Shown: positions 11,098 to 20,036, numbered from the stretch's first letter. The stretch is DNA of 64,000 bases from Myxococcales bacterium (GCA_021806645.1 JAJZQX010000006.1:186001-250000), one strand, 5' to 3'. Notes: a model not told the origin generated them from the sequence alone. Made by a program: numbers and translations.

Positions 11098-11111
11098 GGC
11101 GCGGCGCCCGC

Positions 11112-11768
11112 CTACCCGATCGCCCCGATGGTCCCGGCGATGGCGATGAAGTGGCAGACGGCGGCCACGATCACCAGCACGTGGAAGACCTCGTGGTACC
11201 CGAAGATCCGCGGGTTGGGGTCGGGGATGCGGGTGGCGTAGACCACCGCGCCGACCGTGTAGGCGATGCCGCCGGCGCCGAGCAGCGCCAGCCCGCTCCA
11301 GCCGATGGCGGCCCGCAGGGCCGGGAAGGTCGGGACGATGGCCCAGCCGAGCCCCACGGTGAGGATGACCATGATCCACTTCGGGGCCATGGGCCAGGCC
11401 ACCGAGATGATCATCCCGGCCAGCGCGCCGATCCAGACGAAGGCCAGCAGCGGGCGGCCGGTCTGGGGCGGCAGCAGCAGGCAGAACGGCGTGTAGGTGC
11501 CGGCGATGAGCACGAAGATGGCGGCGTGGTCGAGCCGGCGCATGAGCATCCGGCCCCGCGTGCCCCAGCGCGGCCGGTGGTAGAGGGCCGAGATGGAGAA
11601 CTGGGCGGTGAGGGCCAGGCCGTAGACGGCGGCGGCCAGCGCCCCGCGCATGCCGTTGGCGGCGTTGACCAGGGCGATCCCGCCGGCCAGGGCGAAGGCG
11701 GCGGCGATCTCGTGCGACACGCCGCGGAGCAGCGGCTTCTCGCGAACCGGGTAGACCGTCGTGGCCAT
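11112..11768 (-). CDS. Hemolysin III family (TrhA/YqfA-type) membrane protein
   Basis: The 218-residue product is predicted to span the inner membrane seven times. It shows the hemolysin III pattern: SHEIAAAFALAGG near the N-terminus, LYHRPRW, LDHAAIFVLIAGTYTP, and GYHEVFHVLVIVAAVCHF near the end. These conserved His and acidic residues are those thought to bind a metal in the related PAQR fold. The molecular role is not settled; the haemolysin name is historical. I chose ATG 11768 because conserved sequence begins soon after it; an ATG at 11795 is also possible. It is convergent with the RNase H gene. Confidence 0.87.
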   Translation of the reverse strand: MATTVYPVREKPLLRGVSHEIAAAFALAGGIALVNAANGMRGALAAAVYGLALTAQFSISALYHRPRWGTRGRMLMRRLDHAAIFVLIAGTYTPFCLLLPPQTGRPLLAFVWIGALAGMIISVAWPMAPKWIMVILTVGLGWAIVPTFPALRAAIGWSGLALLGAGGIAYTVGAVVYATRIPDPNPRIFGYHEVFHVLVIVAAVCHFIAIAGTIGAIG

Positions 11769-11860
11769 GAGCCCATGGTGGCCCCGGTGCGTCATGGCGC
11801 TGTCACGGAGGGGCCGGGTGCCCCGGGCGGGGCGGTCCAGGCCGGCGGGTGCGGGGACGG

Positions 11861-12418
11861 CTACAGCGCCGACTCGTGCTTCGAGGCGTGCTTGACCTCG
11901 TCGGCCCGCTCCTCCGCCTGCTCCGCCTTGAGCTTCTTCATCCGGCGGCGGATCACCTCGCGCTTCAGCGAGGAGAGGTGGTCCACGAAGACCGTCCCCT
12001 GCAGGTGGTCGATCTCGTGCTGCACCGCGGTGGCCAGCAGTTCGCCGCACTCCAGCTCGAACGGCTTGCCGTCACGCCCCAGGGCCCGGACCCAGACCTT
12101 GTCGGCCCGCTCGACGTCCTCGGCCTCGCCGGGGATGGAGAGGCAGCCCTCGGTGTAGACGCGGGTCCCCTCGGTCCGGATGATCTCCGGGTTGACGAGG
12201 TGGAGGAGCTTCTGCCCCTCCTGGCGCGGCGAGGCGTCGATGACGATAACCTGCTGCAGGACGCCCACCTGGGGCGCCGCCAGCCCGACGCCGTCGGCGG
12301 CGTACATGGTCTCGGCCATGTCGTCGAGGAGGCGGCGGATGGCGTCGTCCACGCGATCGACCGGCTTGGCGATCTGCTTGAGGACCGGGTCGGGCCAGAT
12401 GATGATGTTGCGAACCAT
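11861..12418 (-). CDS. def: Peptide deformylase
   Basis: Def removes the N-formyl group from new proteins. The three family motifs are present: GVGLAAPQVG (~46), EGCLS (~92, Cys metal ligand) and QHEIDHLQG (~138, two His ligands and the catalytic Glu). The 185-residue length is normal, with a Lys/Glu-rich C-terminal helix. ATG 12418 is preceded by AAGGAAGG, which decides the start over in-frame codons further upstream. Confidence 0.96.
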   Translation of the reverse strand: MVRNIIIWPDPVLKQIAKPVDRVDDAIRRLLDDMAETMYAADGVGLAAPQVGVLQQVIVIDASPRQEGQKLLHLVNPEIIRTEGTRVYTEGCLSIPGEAEDVERADKVWVRALGRDGKPFELECGELLATAVQHEIDHLQGTVFVDHLSSLKREVIRRRMKKLKAEQAEERADEVKHASKHESAL

Positions 12419-12502
12419 TCCGCTTCCTTCCTTCGGGGACCCGGGAGTTCTAACCCGACCCACCCCCCCGCGCACAAGTTCGAGCGTCCCGGCCGGACCG
12501 GC

Positions 12503-14869
12503 TCAAGCCTGCAGGCCGCGCTCGTACTCCTCGCGCAGGAACGGGTCGCCCAGCACCTCGCGGGCGTCGGCCACCACGCGCCGGATCTCCTCAAGCCGCG
12601 CCGGCAACCCCTCCTCCTGGTGACCCCGGTACCGCTCCGCCTGGAACTCGGCGGTGAGCCGCTCGGCGGCGGCCCGCACCTCGTGCGGCGTGGCCACCCG
12701 GCCGAGGCCGAGGATGGTGAAGTAGTCGGCGCGCCGGACCTGCTCCAGCTTCTCCTTGACGCGGGCGAGATCGATGACGGCCGAGACCTGCGCCGCGGGG
12801 CGGCCGGCCTGCACCACCTTGACGCCCAGGGCGCCGATCAGCACCAGGGCCGCGAGCAGCTGGCGGGTCGAGAGGGCGTCGAGCGGGCTGGCGCCCAGCA
12901 CCTCGTCGAGCGTGCGCAGGCCGTCGGCGCTGGCCAGGGCGCGCCGCTCGTCGGGCAGGAGCCCCAGCTCGTCGGCGGTCGGTCCGCCCTGGACCGGCGT
13001 CACCAGCGTGGCCGGGCCGCCCAGGATGGTGTCGAGGCGCGGGGCCAGCCAGCGGCGCCGCACCCCCTCCACCGCCAGCGCCAGGGGCGGGCGGTCGAGC
13101 GAGATCCGCTCGTCGAAGGGGACCGGATCGGAGACCCAGCGGAAACGGGCGTTGACCTCGGCGAAGATGCCGAAGACCACCTCCTCGGTCCGGGCCCGCA
13201 CCAGCGAGGTCAGCTCGCCGGCCTTCAAGTACCCCCGGTCCACCAGCAGGACCGCGGCGCGCCGCGAGGCCAGCCCGGCCGCGGCGCCGGCCACCTGCCG
13301 GTGCTGCTCGCGGGTGAGCAGGCCGAGCCGCAGCGCCACCTCGTCGAGCCGCTCGCCGGCCACGTTGCTGGTGGCGCCGACCACGTGGCCGTCCTCGAAC
13401 CAGAGGCCGCGGGAGGCCTCGCCCACCACGTCGAGCCGGCCGGCGGCGCGGGCCTTGAGGGCGGTCGCCAGCAGGCGGGCCATGGGGAGTTCGTCGAGGT
13501 TGCCGCCGCGCAGCTCGGCGGGCGGGGCCTCGGGGGGAGAGAGCGACCACGGTGGCTCGGCCGGGGCGGTGGCGCCGGGCGGCGCCATGGCGGAGTCGGC
13601 CGAAGCGCGTCGCGAGAGGGCGCGCCGCCGGGCCGCCTGCTGGTTCGGATCGGGCGGCGGGACGTCGGCGAAGAATGGCGGGGGCACCTCGGCCTGGACA
13701 GGCTCACTGGCCTCCGGCCTGCTCGCCTTCTCGGCGCGCGGAGCGGGCCTGCTGGCGGCGCGCCGCTCCGACTCGGCGTTGGCGCTGGCCCGGACCTTCT
13801 CCAGCGCCACGCCGAACCGGGCCTCGGCCGCGGCCACGGCCTTGGTGACGGCCGCCTCGGCGGCGGCGGCCTGGCGCTCCAGCGCGGCCGCTTCGTGAGC
13901 CGTGGCCCGATCGAGGACGGTGTGCAGCTCCTCGTCGTGCTTGCGCCGGTCGGCCTCGAGCTGCTCCCGCAGCCGGCGCAGCTCCTCCCCGAGCGCTCGC
14001 TGCGCCTCCGTCTCCTCGGCCCGGGCGCGCTCCTGGTCGGGTGACGGCGTGGGCTCGGGTGCGGGGAGGTCGTCAACCAGCGGCGGCGGGGGCGCGGGAG
14101 GCTGAGGCTCGTCGAGCTGGAACGGCTCCGGCTCAGCGGCGGCCTGCGGCGGTTGGTAGGGAGGCACCACCACCGTGCGCGGTGCGGCCGGCTCCTCCAT
14201 GGAGAGGTCGAGCGGCGGAACGTCCGTCAGGTCGAAGGGGGTCTCGGTGATCGGCGTGGGAGGGGCGGCCACGTCGGCCGGTGGCTCCAGCTCGAAGAGG
14301 GCGTCGAGTCCGGCCGCGGCCTCGGCGGGGGCCGGCGTGGAAGGCCTGGCGGCCTTGGCGCCGGCCGCTCCACGTGTCGTCGTGCCGCGCAGCTCGCTGG
14401 CCCGGGCCAGCAGCGCCTCGGCGGCCGCCCTCCGTGCCAGTCCCGAGTCGCTCGGACCGCTCCGCCGCTCCGTCGTGCCGGTGAGCTCCGGGGTGGAGAC
14501 GCGCCGCTCGAACGGTGGGGTGGCCGGGGCGGTGGAGAGGAGGTGCTTCACCTGCTCGGCGAGCGCGGCCGGATCGATCGGTCGCGGCAGCTGCACCGCC
14601 CGCGCCGGCGCCTGGGAGGCCTCGCCGAGAATGATGAGCGGGATCTCCCGCGTCGCCTCCTCCTCGTCGAGCTGGCGGACCGCCTCCAGAGCCTGGCCCC
14701 CCTCGCAGGTGGCGCCGAGGATGAGCAGGTCGGGCCGCGCCTGGCCGACCGAGACCAGCGCGTCCGAGCCGTTGGTGGCGAGCAGCGGCGCGTGGCCGGA
14801 ACGGGACAGCACCCGCTTGACCGCGGAGATCTCGGAGATGTCGTCGTCGACGAGGAGGAGGCGTGCCAC
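12503..14869 (-). CDS. Pseudo-receiver / DUF4388 / J-like multidomain protein
   Basis: A 788-residue cytoplasmic signalling protein. Residues ~1–110 have a receiver fold (LLLVDDDISEISAVKRVLS), but the phosphoacceptor Asp position in PDLLILGATCEGG is Gly and the usual Lys-Pro is replaced by PRP. Phosphorylation is therefore unlikely. A long Pro/Ala-rich linker with a coiled coil (~300–400) follows. Next comes a DUF4388 domain (LDVVGEASRGLWFEDGHVVG), common in Myxococcota. The end (DYFTILGLGRVATPHEVRAA ... DPFLREEYERGL) looks like a J-domain without the HPD motif. The start is set at GTG 14869, directly before the receiver strand; the RBS is weak. The pathway is unknown. Confidence 0.8.
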   Translation of the reverse strand: MARLLLVDDDISEISAVKRVLSRSGHAPLLATNGSDALVSVGQARPDLLILGATCEGGQALEAVRQLDEEEATREIPLIILGEASQAPARAVQLPRPIDPAALAEQVKHLLSTAPATPPFERRVSTPELTGTTERRSGPSDSGLARRAAAEALLARASELRGTTTRGAAGAKAARPSTPAPAEAAAGLDALFELEPPADVAAPPTPITETPFDLTDVPPLDLSMEEPAAPRTVVVPPYQPPQAAAEPEPFQLDEPQPPAPPPPLVDDLPAPEPTPSPDQERARAEETEAQRALGEELRRLREQLEADRRKHDEELHTVLDRATAHEAAALERQAAAAEAAVTKAVAAAEARFGVALEKVRASANAESERRAASRPAPRAEKASRPEASEPVQAEVPPPFFADVPPPDPNQQAARRRALSRRASADSAMAPPGATAPAEPPWSLSPPEAPPAELRGGNLDELPMARLLATALKARAAGRLDVVGEASRGLWFEDGHVVGATSNVAGERLDEVALRLGLLTREQHRQVAGAAAGLASRRAAVLLVDRGYLKAGELTSLVRARTEEVVFGIFAEVNARFRWVSDPVPFDERISLDRPPLALAVEGVRRRWLAPRLDTILGGPATLVTPVQGGPTADELGLLPDERRALASADGLRTLDEVLGASPLDALSTRQLLAALVLIGALGVKVVQAGRPAAQVSAVIDLARVKEKLEQVRRADYFTILGLGRVATPHEVRAAAERLTAEFQAERYRGHQEEGLPARLEEIRRVVADAREVLGDPFLREEYERGLQA

Positions 14870-14970
14870 GCTCGGTTGATGATGGATCGGCCCCGATGGG
14901 GGGGCAAGCTCACGCACTCGCTGCCGGCTCCCCGCGGCCTGCGTCGAACGCAGCGCCGCCGATATCGGCG

Positions 14971-17178
14971 CTACATCATCGAGTAGGGATCCATGTCGAA
15001 GCGGATGCTGGCGCCGCCGGGCGGACGGTGGGCGACCTGGGCCAGCGCCCGGTGGATCCTCATGAGCGGCTGGTGGCCGCCGGCACGGAAGAGCAGGTGC
15101 CAGCGGCTCTTCCCGCGGATCCGCTCGATGGCGGCCGGCGCCGGTCCGATCAGCGCCGTCCCCTCGCCGAGTGCGGGGCGGGCCGCCTCGGCGAGCGCCT
15201 CGGCGGTCCGGCGGGCACCCTCATCCGACCCCTCCACGCGCACCGCCATGAGCCGGGCGAAGGGCGGGTAGGCGAGCGCCCGGCGGTGCGCCAGCTCCTC
15301 CTCGGCGAAGCCGAGGTAGTCGTGGAGCACCGAGCGGGCCACGGCCGGGGTGCGCGGGTTGAAGGTCTGGATCAGCACGCGGCCGGCGTCGGCGCCACGC
15401 CCGGCCCGCCCGGCCACCTGGGTCAGGAGCTGGAAGGTCCGCTCGGCGGCGCGGAAGTCGGGCAGCGCCAGCGAGGTGTCGGCCATCACCACGCCGACCA
15501 GGGTGACGCCCGGGAAGTCGTGCCCCTTGGTGACCATCTGCGTCCCGACCAGCACGTCGAGCTCGCGCCGCGCGAAGCGGGCCAGCACCGCGGCGGTGTC
15601 GCCGGCCCCGCTCACGGCGTCGCGGTCGAGCCGCTCCACCCTCGCCCCGGGCAGGAGCCGGCGGCAGGCCTCCTCCACCTGCTCGGTGCCGAAGCCGAGC
15701 CCGAAGCGGACCCCGCCGCAGGCGCCGCAGCGGCCGCTCATGGGCTCGCTCCGGCCGCAGTAGTGGCAGAGCAGCAGGCCGCGCCGGGCGTGGTGGGTGA
15801 GCGAGACCGAGCAGTCGGGGCAGCGGGCCTCGGCCCCGCAGGTCTCGCAGAGCACCAGCGTCTGGTAGCCGCGCCGGTTGAGGAAGAGGATGGCCTGCTG
15901 CCCGGCCGCCAGGGTCTCGGCCAGCGCCGCCTGCAGCTCGGCCGAGAGGAGGGCGGGCGGCTCGCCGCGGCGGGCCCGGGGGCGGCCGGTCAGGTCCACC
16001 AGCTCGACGCGCGGCATGGGGCGGTCGTCCACCCGGACCGGCAGCGAGAGCAGCCGGTAGCGCCCGCGCCGGGCGTTCTCCAGCGTCTCCAGCGACGGCG
16101 TGGCCGAGCCGAGCAGCACCACCGCGTCCTCGAACTTGCCGCGCACCACCGCCAGGTCGCGGGCGTGATAGGGCGGCCCGTCCTCCTGCTTGAAGCTCGG
16201 CTCGTGCTCCTCGTCCACCACGATGACGGCCAGCTCCTCGACCGGCGCGAAGATGGCGCTGCGCACCCCCACGCAGATGCGCGCCTCGCCGCGGCGCAGC
16301 CGCAGCCACTCGGCGTGGCGCTCGGCGTCGGAGAGGCCGGAGTGGAGCAGCGCCACCTCGTCGCCGAAGCGGGCGCGGAAGCGGCCGGAGAGCTGCGGCG
16401 TCAGGGCGATCTCCGGGACCAGCACCAGCGCCCCCTTTCCGGCGGCGCGCGCCGCCGCGATGGCCCGCAGGTAGACCTCGGTCTTGCCCGAGCCGGTGAC
16501 GCCGTGGAGCAGGAAGGTGCCGAAGGTGCCGAAGGCGCCGGTCACCGCGGCCAGCGCGGTGGCCTGGTCGCCGGTCAGCTCGACGGTACGATCGTCGGTG
16601 GGGAGGAGGCCGCGCTCCACCACCGGCGTCTCGGCGTCGATGACGGCCAGGCCGCGCTTGACGAGCAGGTTGAGCGCCGCGCGCCCGGCCGGGAAGGCGG
16701 CCTTCAACTCCTCCACCGTGATCCGGCCGCGGGCCAGCAGGTAGTCGAGCACCGCGCGCTGGGCCCGGGCCCGCGCCAGCGCCGGCAGGGCCTCGGCGGC
16801 GCCTGGCGCCGGGGCGGCGTACTCGACCCGGCGGCGGTCCGGTCCGGCCGCGCCACCGCGGGCGTTGAGGCCGGGCGGCAGCGCGGCCCGGAGCAGCTCG
16901 CCGGGCGGGACCAGGTAGTAGGACTCGGCCCAGCGGAGCAGCTCGACCAGCTTCGGGGTGAACGGGGGGAAGGTGTCGAGCACCGCGGCCACGTCGCGCA
17001 GCTCGAAGCCGGGCGGCGGCGCCGCCGGGAACCCGATCACGTAGCCGGTGGCGCGCGGGCTGCGGCCGAACGGGACGGCCACCCGCTGTCCGAGCGACAC
17101 CTCGCCGGCCAGCGACGCGGGCACCCGGTAGGTGAAGGTGCCGCGCACGGCGGCTGCGACGGCGACCTCGACGAGCAT
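14971..17178 (-). CDS. priA: Primosomal helicase PriA
   Basis: PriA rebinds stalled forks and reloads the replisome. The 735-residue protein has an N-terminal DNA-binding domain (from MLVEVAVAAAVRGTFTY), Walker A GVTGSGKTE, the DEEH box, and the eight-Cys zinc-binding insertion (CETCGAEARCPDC ... CHYCGRSEPMSGRCGAC). Helicase motifs V–VI follow, with GTQMVTKGHDFPGVTLVG and QVAGRAGRG. ATG 17178 is chosen because the conserved domain starts at once; upstream codons in frame encode tandem-repeat sequence. No good Shine–Dalgarno is seen. Confidence 0.96.
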   Translation of the reverse strand: MLVEVAVAAAVRGTFTYRVPASLAGEVSLGQRVAVPFGRSPRATGYVIGFPAAPPPGFELRDVAAVLDTFPPFTPKLVELLRWAESYYLVPPGELLRAALPPGLNARGGAAGPDRRRVEYAAPAPGAAEALPALARARAQRAVLDYLLARGRITVEELKAAFPAGRAALNLLVKRGLAVIDAETPVVERGLLPTDDRTVELTGDQATALAAVTGAFGTFGTFLLHGVTGSGKTEVYLRAIAAARAAGKGALVLVPEIALTPQLSGRFRARFGDEVALLHSGLSDAERHAEWLRLRRGEARICVGVRSAIFAPVEELAVIVVDEEHEPSFKQEDGPPYHARDLAVVRGKFEDAVVLLGSATPSLETLENARRGRYRLLSLPVRVDDRPMPRVELVDLTGRPRARRGEPPALLSAELQAALAETLAAGQQAILFLNRRGYQTLVLCETCGAEARCPDCSVSLTHHARRGLLLCHYCGRSEPMSGRCGACGGVRFGLGFGTEQVEEACRRLLPGARVERLDRDAVSGAGDTAAVLARFARRELDVLVGTQMVTKGHDFPGVTLVGVVMADTSLALPDFRAAERTFQLLTQVAGRAGRGADAGRVLIQTFNPRTPAVARSVLHDYLGFAEEELAHRRALAYPPFARLMAVRVEGSDEGARRTAEALAEAARPALGEGTALIGPAPAAIERIRGKSRWHLLFRAGGHQPLMRIHRALAQVAHRPPGGASIRFDMDPYSMM

Positions 17179-17206
17179 GGGTGCGCCGAGTGTAGCAGCC
17201 GTGCCC

Positions 17207-17271
17207 CACGGCGGTCCGCCACGGCGGTCCGGACATCGGGGCAGGCACGGCGGTCCGGACATCGGGGCAGG
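17207..17271. repeat. 26-bp tandem repeat upstream of priA
   Basis: Two exact 26-bp copies lie at 17220–17245 and 17246–17271, with a partial 12-bp copy at 17207–17218. Each begins cacggcggtccg. The array sits 29 bp before the priA start codon. Confidence 0.95.
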
Positions 17272-17288
17272 TGGCGGCCGCCGGTGGC

Positions 17289-17348
17289 GTACTCGGGGTA
17301 CTCGGGTACTCGGTACTCGGGGGTACTCGGGGTACTCGGGGTACTCGG
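17289..17348. repeat. GTACTCGG short tandem repeat tract
   Basis: Seven copies of GTACTCGG start at 17289, 17298, 17306, 17313, 17323, 17332 and 17341, with spacing of 7 to 10 nt. The last copy is also the first bases of the 150-bp duplication. Read on the minus strand it encodes Tyr-Pro-Glu repeats, an artefact of the repeat. Confidence 0.93.
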
Positions 17349-17640
17349 TGACGGACATCCCTGGCGCGGAGCTTGCTTCTTACGCCTGGGAATGCCCCGG
17401 CTCCCGCGCATCCTCCTCGTCGAAGAAGGCTCCACGAACCACTGCACCTGGCGCAGCCACGGTCATGCCCTGGTCCTCGAATCCGAGGTGGTACTCGGTG
17501 ACGGACATCCCTGGCGCGGAGCTTGCTTCTTACGCCTGGGAATGCCCCGGCTCCCGCGCATCCTCCTCGTCGAAGAAGGCTCCACGAACCACTGCACCTG
17601 GCGCAGCCACGGTCATGCCCTGGTCCTCGAATCCGAGGGG
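17341..17640. repeat. 150-bp tandem duplication
   Basis: 17341–17490 and 17491–17640 are identical except for one base near the end (t 17489 against g 17639). The unit contains a GTACTCGG copy, ~50 bp of leader, the ATG of the transposase gene and its first ~32 codons. Because 150 is a multiple of three, the reading frame runs through both copies. Confidence 0.97.
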
Positions 17641-18207
17641 GCCCAGCACGTCTTCCTGGCACTCCTGCGGAAGTACAAGGAGAAGTTCGGAATCGAGATC
17701 CACTCCTACTGCCTCATGGGCACCCATCCGCACGTCATGTGCCGGGCCACCAAGGGGCAGCAGGCTTTCAGCGCCTTCTGGAAGGTCGTCAACTGGGGCT
17801 TCGCCCGTTGGTACAATCGGCGGACCCAGGGCCGCGGACAGGTCGTCATGGAGCGGCTGCGGTCACCCCGCATCCAGGACGGACGCCACCAGCTCGAGGT
17901 GATGCGCTATGGCGACCTCAACCCCGTTCGGGCCGGGCTGGTGCGGTCCCCTAGCCACTGGCGCTGCTCGAGCTTCCGCCACTACGCGTACGGGGAGCCG
18001 GACGATCTCATCACAGACGCGCCCGAGTACCTGGCGCTTGGCCGCAACCGGCCCAAGAGGCGCTCTGCCTACCTGCACCTCTTCGCCCGACCTCTCGTCG
18101 AGTCGCTGAGCTCGCGGCGACCCGACCTCGTCCACGGCCCGTTCATCGGGGACCGCGAGTGGGTGGCCGTCCGCCTGGAGGCGTGCGGCCTCTCACCGCC
18201 GAGCTGA
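17542..18207 (+). CDS. IS200-like (Y1/RAYT-type) transposase
   Basis: The 221-residue product has the HUH single-strand transposase fold. It starts MPRLPRILLVEEG, has a His-x-His motif in MGTHPHVM (HUH), a candidate catalytic Tyr in FARWYNRR, and the family ending MRYGDLNPVRAGLV. Such REP-associated transposases are usually single-copy and domesticated rather than in IS form. Because of the 150-bp duplication an identical ATG exists at 17392, giving an in-frame 271-residue product with a repeated N-terminus. I choose 17542, which gives the normal domain length. No inverted repeats are evident around it. Confidence 0.85.
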   Translation: MPRLPRILLVEEGSTNHCTWRSHGHALVLESEGAQHVFLALLRKYKEKFGIEIHSYCLMGTHPHVMCRATKGQQAFSAFWKVVNWGFARWYNRRTQGRGQVVMERLRSPRIQDGRHQLEVMRYGDLNPVRAGLVRSPSHWRCSSFRHYAYGEPDDLITDAPEYLALGRNRPKRRSAYLHLFARPLVESLSSRRPDLVHGPFIGDREWVAVRLEACGLSPPS

Positions 18208-18220
18208 TAGCAACTTGTTG

Positions 18221-18243
18221 TCCGGCACTGCTCCCCTGCTCCC
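18221..18243. repeat. 23-bp dispersed repeat, copy 1
   Basis: tccggcactg followed by tcccctg-type sequence, 14 bp after the transposase stop. A second copy with two mismatches is at 19972–19994, in the same orientation, on the other side of the FAD oxidoreductase. Confidence 0.7.
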
Positions 18244-18284
18244 GCTCCCTCGGCTCCCTCGGCGAGGCCTGACCAGGTCCCCGC

Positions 18285-19877
18285 TCACCCTTCCCGCCGC
18301 ACGTCGCGCAGGATCTCGCGGGCCGCGTTGTAGCCGCAGGCCCCCATGACGCCGCCGCCGGGATGGGTGGCCGCGCCGCAGAGGTAGAGCCCCTCGACCG
18401 GCGTCCGGTACCCGGCCCAGCCCGGGAGCGGCCGCATCGAGAAGAGCTGGTTGAGCCCCATCGCGCCCTGGAAGATGTTGCCGCCGGTCAGGCCGAAGCG
18501 GCGCTCCAGGTCGAGCGGCGAGAGGACCTCGCGCCCGATGACGCTCCGCTTGAAGCCGGGGGCGTAGCGGTCCATCAGGTCGACGCAGCGATCGGCGAAG
18601 GACTCCTTCAGGTCGTCCCAGTTCCCGGCGGCCAGCCGGTACGGGGCGTACTGGACGAACATCGACATGACGTGGTGCCCGGGCGGCGCCACCGACGGAT
18701 CGACCACCGAGGGGATGGTGGCCTCGAGGATGGGCTCGGCGGAGGCCCGGCCGGCCACGGAGTCGGCGTAGGCCCGCTCCATGTACTCCAGGCTCGGGCA
18801 GACGTGGATGGTGCCCCGGTGCTGCGGCCCCGGCGAGGCGCCGCGCAGGGCCGTGAAGTCCGGGAGCGCCGAGAGGGCCAGGTTGATCTTGAGCGAGGCC
18901 GAGGAATAGTCGATGGCCCCCACCGCCTCCGCCACCTCGCGGGAGAGGTGGCGCTTCCCCACCAGCCCCAGCAGCGTCACGCTGGCGTCGGCGCAGGAGA
19001 CCACCCGCCGGGCGGCGAACTCGCTCCCGTCCTGCAGCACCACGCCGGTGCTCCGCCCGTCCACCACCGTGATCCGCGCCACCCGGGCGTCGAGCCGGAT
19101 CTCGGCGCCGAGAGCGCGGGCCGAGCCGGCGATGGCCTCGGAGAGCGAACCCATGCCTCCGCGGACGTAGCCCCAGACGCCGCGCGCCCCGTTGCACTCG
19201 CCCATGACGTGGTGGAAGAGCACGTAGGCCGTGCCCGGGGTGGAGGGGGAGGCCATGGCGCCGATGATGGCGTCGGTCGCCAGCGTGGCCTTGAGCGCGT
19301 CCGACTCGAACCAGCGGTCCAGGATGGTGCGGGCCGGGGCCGTCAGGATCTCGACGGCGCGCGGGCCGTCGGCGCCGAGCTTTAGGAAGCGCCAGCCGGT
19401 GCGGGCCAGGCGCCAGAGGTCGGCGGGGCGGCGCGAGAAGGGATCCGGGGGCGTCTCCAGCAGCGTCGGCTCGATGGCCGCGGCGATGCGGAGCAGCATG
19501 GCCTCGTAGTCCGGGAGCCGCTCGGCATCGCGCTCCGAGAACCTGGCCACCTCGCGCCGGTTGAGCGCGGCGTCCGGCCCCATCAGCAGCGAGCGGCCGT
19601 CGGGAAAGGGCGTGAACGACGAGGGCGAGCGCGGCAAGAGCGCGTAGCCGTGTCGCTCCAGTTCGAGGTCGCGGACCACCTCCGGCCGCAGCAGGCTGAC
19701 CACGTAGGCGGCGGTTGAGACCTTGAAGCCGGGCCAGGGCTGGCCGGTGCAGGCGGCCCCACCCACCCTGTCGAGCGCCTCGAGGACCAGCACCTTCTGG
19801 CCGGCGCGGGCCAGGTAGGCGGCGGTGACCAGCCCGTTGTGCCCCGCTCCGACGACGATGGCGTCCCAGGTCGACAT
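18285..19877 (-). CDS. FAD-dependent oxidoreductase, phytoene desaturase/PYROXD2-like
   Basis: The 530-residue flavoprotein has an N-terminal dinucleotide fold (VVGAGHNGLVTAAYLARAG then Glu, VLEALDRVGG) and the C-terminal FAD-closing motif GLYLCGAATHPGGGV. The overall layout is that of the phytoene desaturase/amine oxidase superfamily, closest in my recognition to the PYROXD2-like branch. The substrate is unknown; no carotenoid genes are nearby. ATG 19877 begins MSTWDAIVVG, immediately before the FAD motif. It is flanked on both sides by the 23-bp dispersed repeat. Confidence 0.87.
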   Translation of the reverse strand: MSTWDAIVVGAGHNGLVTAAYLARAGQKVLVLEALDRVGGAACTGQPWPGFKVSTAAYVVSLLRPEVVRDLELERHGYALLPRSPSSFTPFPDGRSLLMGPDAALNRREVARFSERDAERLPDYEAMLLRIAAAIEPTLLETPPDPFSRRPADLWRLARTGWRFLKLGADGPRAVEILTAPARTILDRWFESDALKATLATDAIIGAMASPSTPGTAYVLFHHVMGECNGARGVWGYVRGGMGSLSEAIAGSARALGAEIRLDARVARITVVDGRSTGVVLQDGSEFAARRVVSCADASVTLLGLVGKRHLSREVAEAVGAIDYSSASLKINLALSALPDFTALRGASPGPQHRGTIHVCPSLEYMERAYADSVAGRASAEPILEATIPSVVDPSVAPPGHHVMSMFVQYAPYRLAAGNWDDLKESFADRCVDLMDRYAPGFKRSVIGREVLSPLDLERRFGLTGGNIFQGAMGLNQLFSMRPLPGWAGYRTPVEGLYLCGAATHPGGGVMGACGYNAAREILRDVRREG

Positions 19878-19971
19878 GGCCCCACCGTGACGCGTCCTCG
19901 GTGGAGAGGCAATGGTCCAGTGGAGTTGACCTGGTTCCGTGCCGTCCGATCGGCATCGCGCGCCAGAGCAG

Positions 19972-19994
19972 TCCGGCACTGGTCCCCTGGTCCC
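19972..19994. repeat. 23-bp dispersed repeat, copy 2
   Basis: Matches 18221–18243 at 21 of 23 positions, in direct orientation. It lies in the 159-bp gap between the FAD oxidoreductase start and the exported-protein gene, where no gene is seen. Confidence 0.7.
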
Positions 19995-20036
19995 CCCGGC
20001 CCTCGATCTCCTCGAGCCGGTCCCGTCGGCCGTCGC

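Noticed and set aside
17207-17348. Possible CRISPR array
   Set aside because: The 26-bp units are directly adjacent with no unique spacers, and the GTACTCGG units are too short; no cas genes are near.
14863-17391. Long plus-strand frame upstream of the transposase
   Set aside because: It is the complement of priA in another frame, Ala/Gly/Arg-rich without motifs; only the part from the duplicated ATG onward is a gene.
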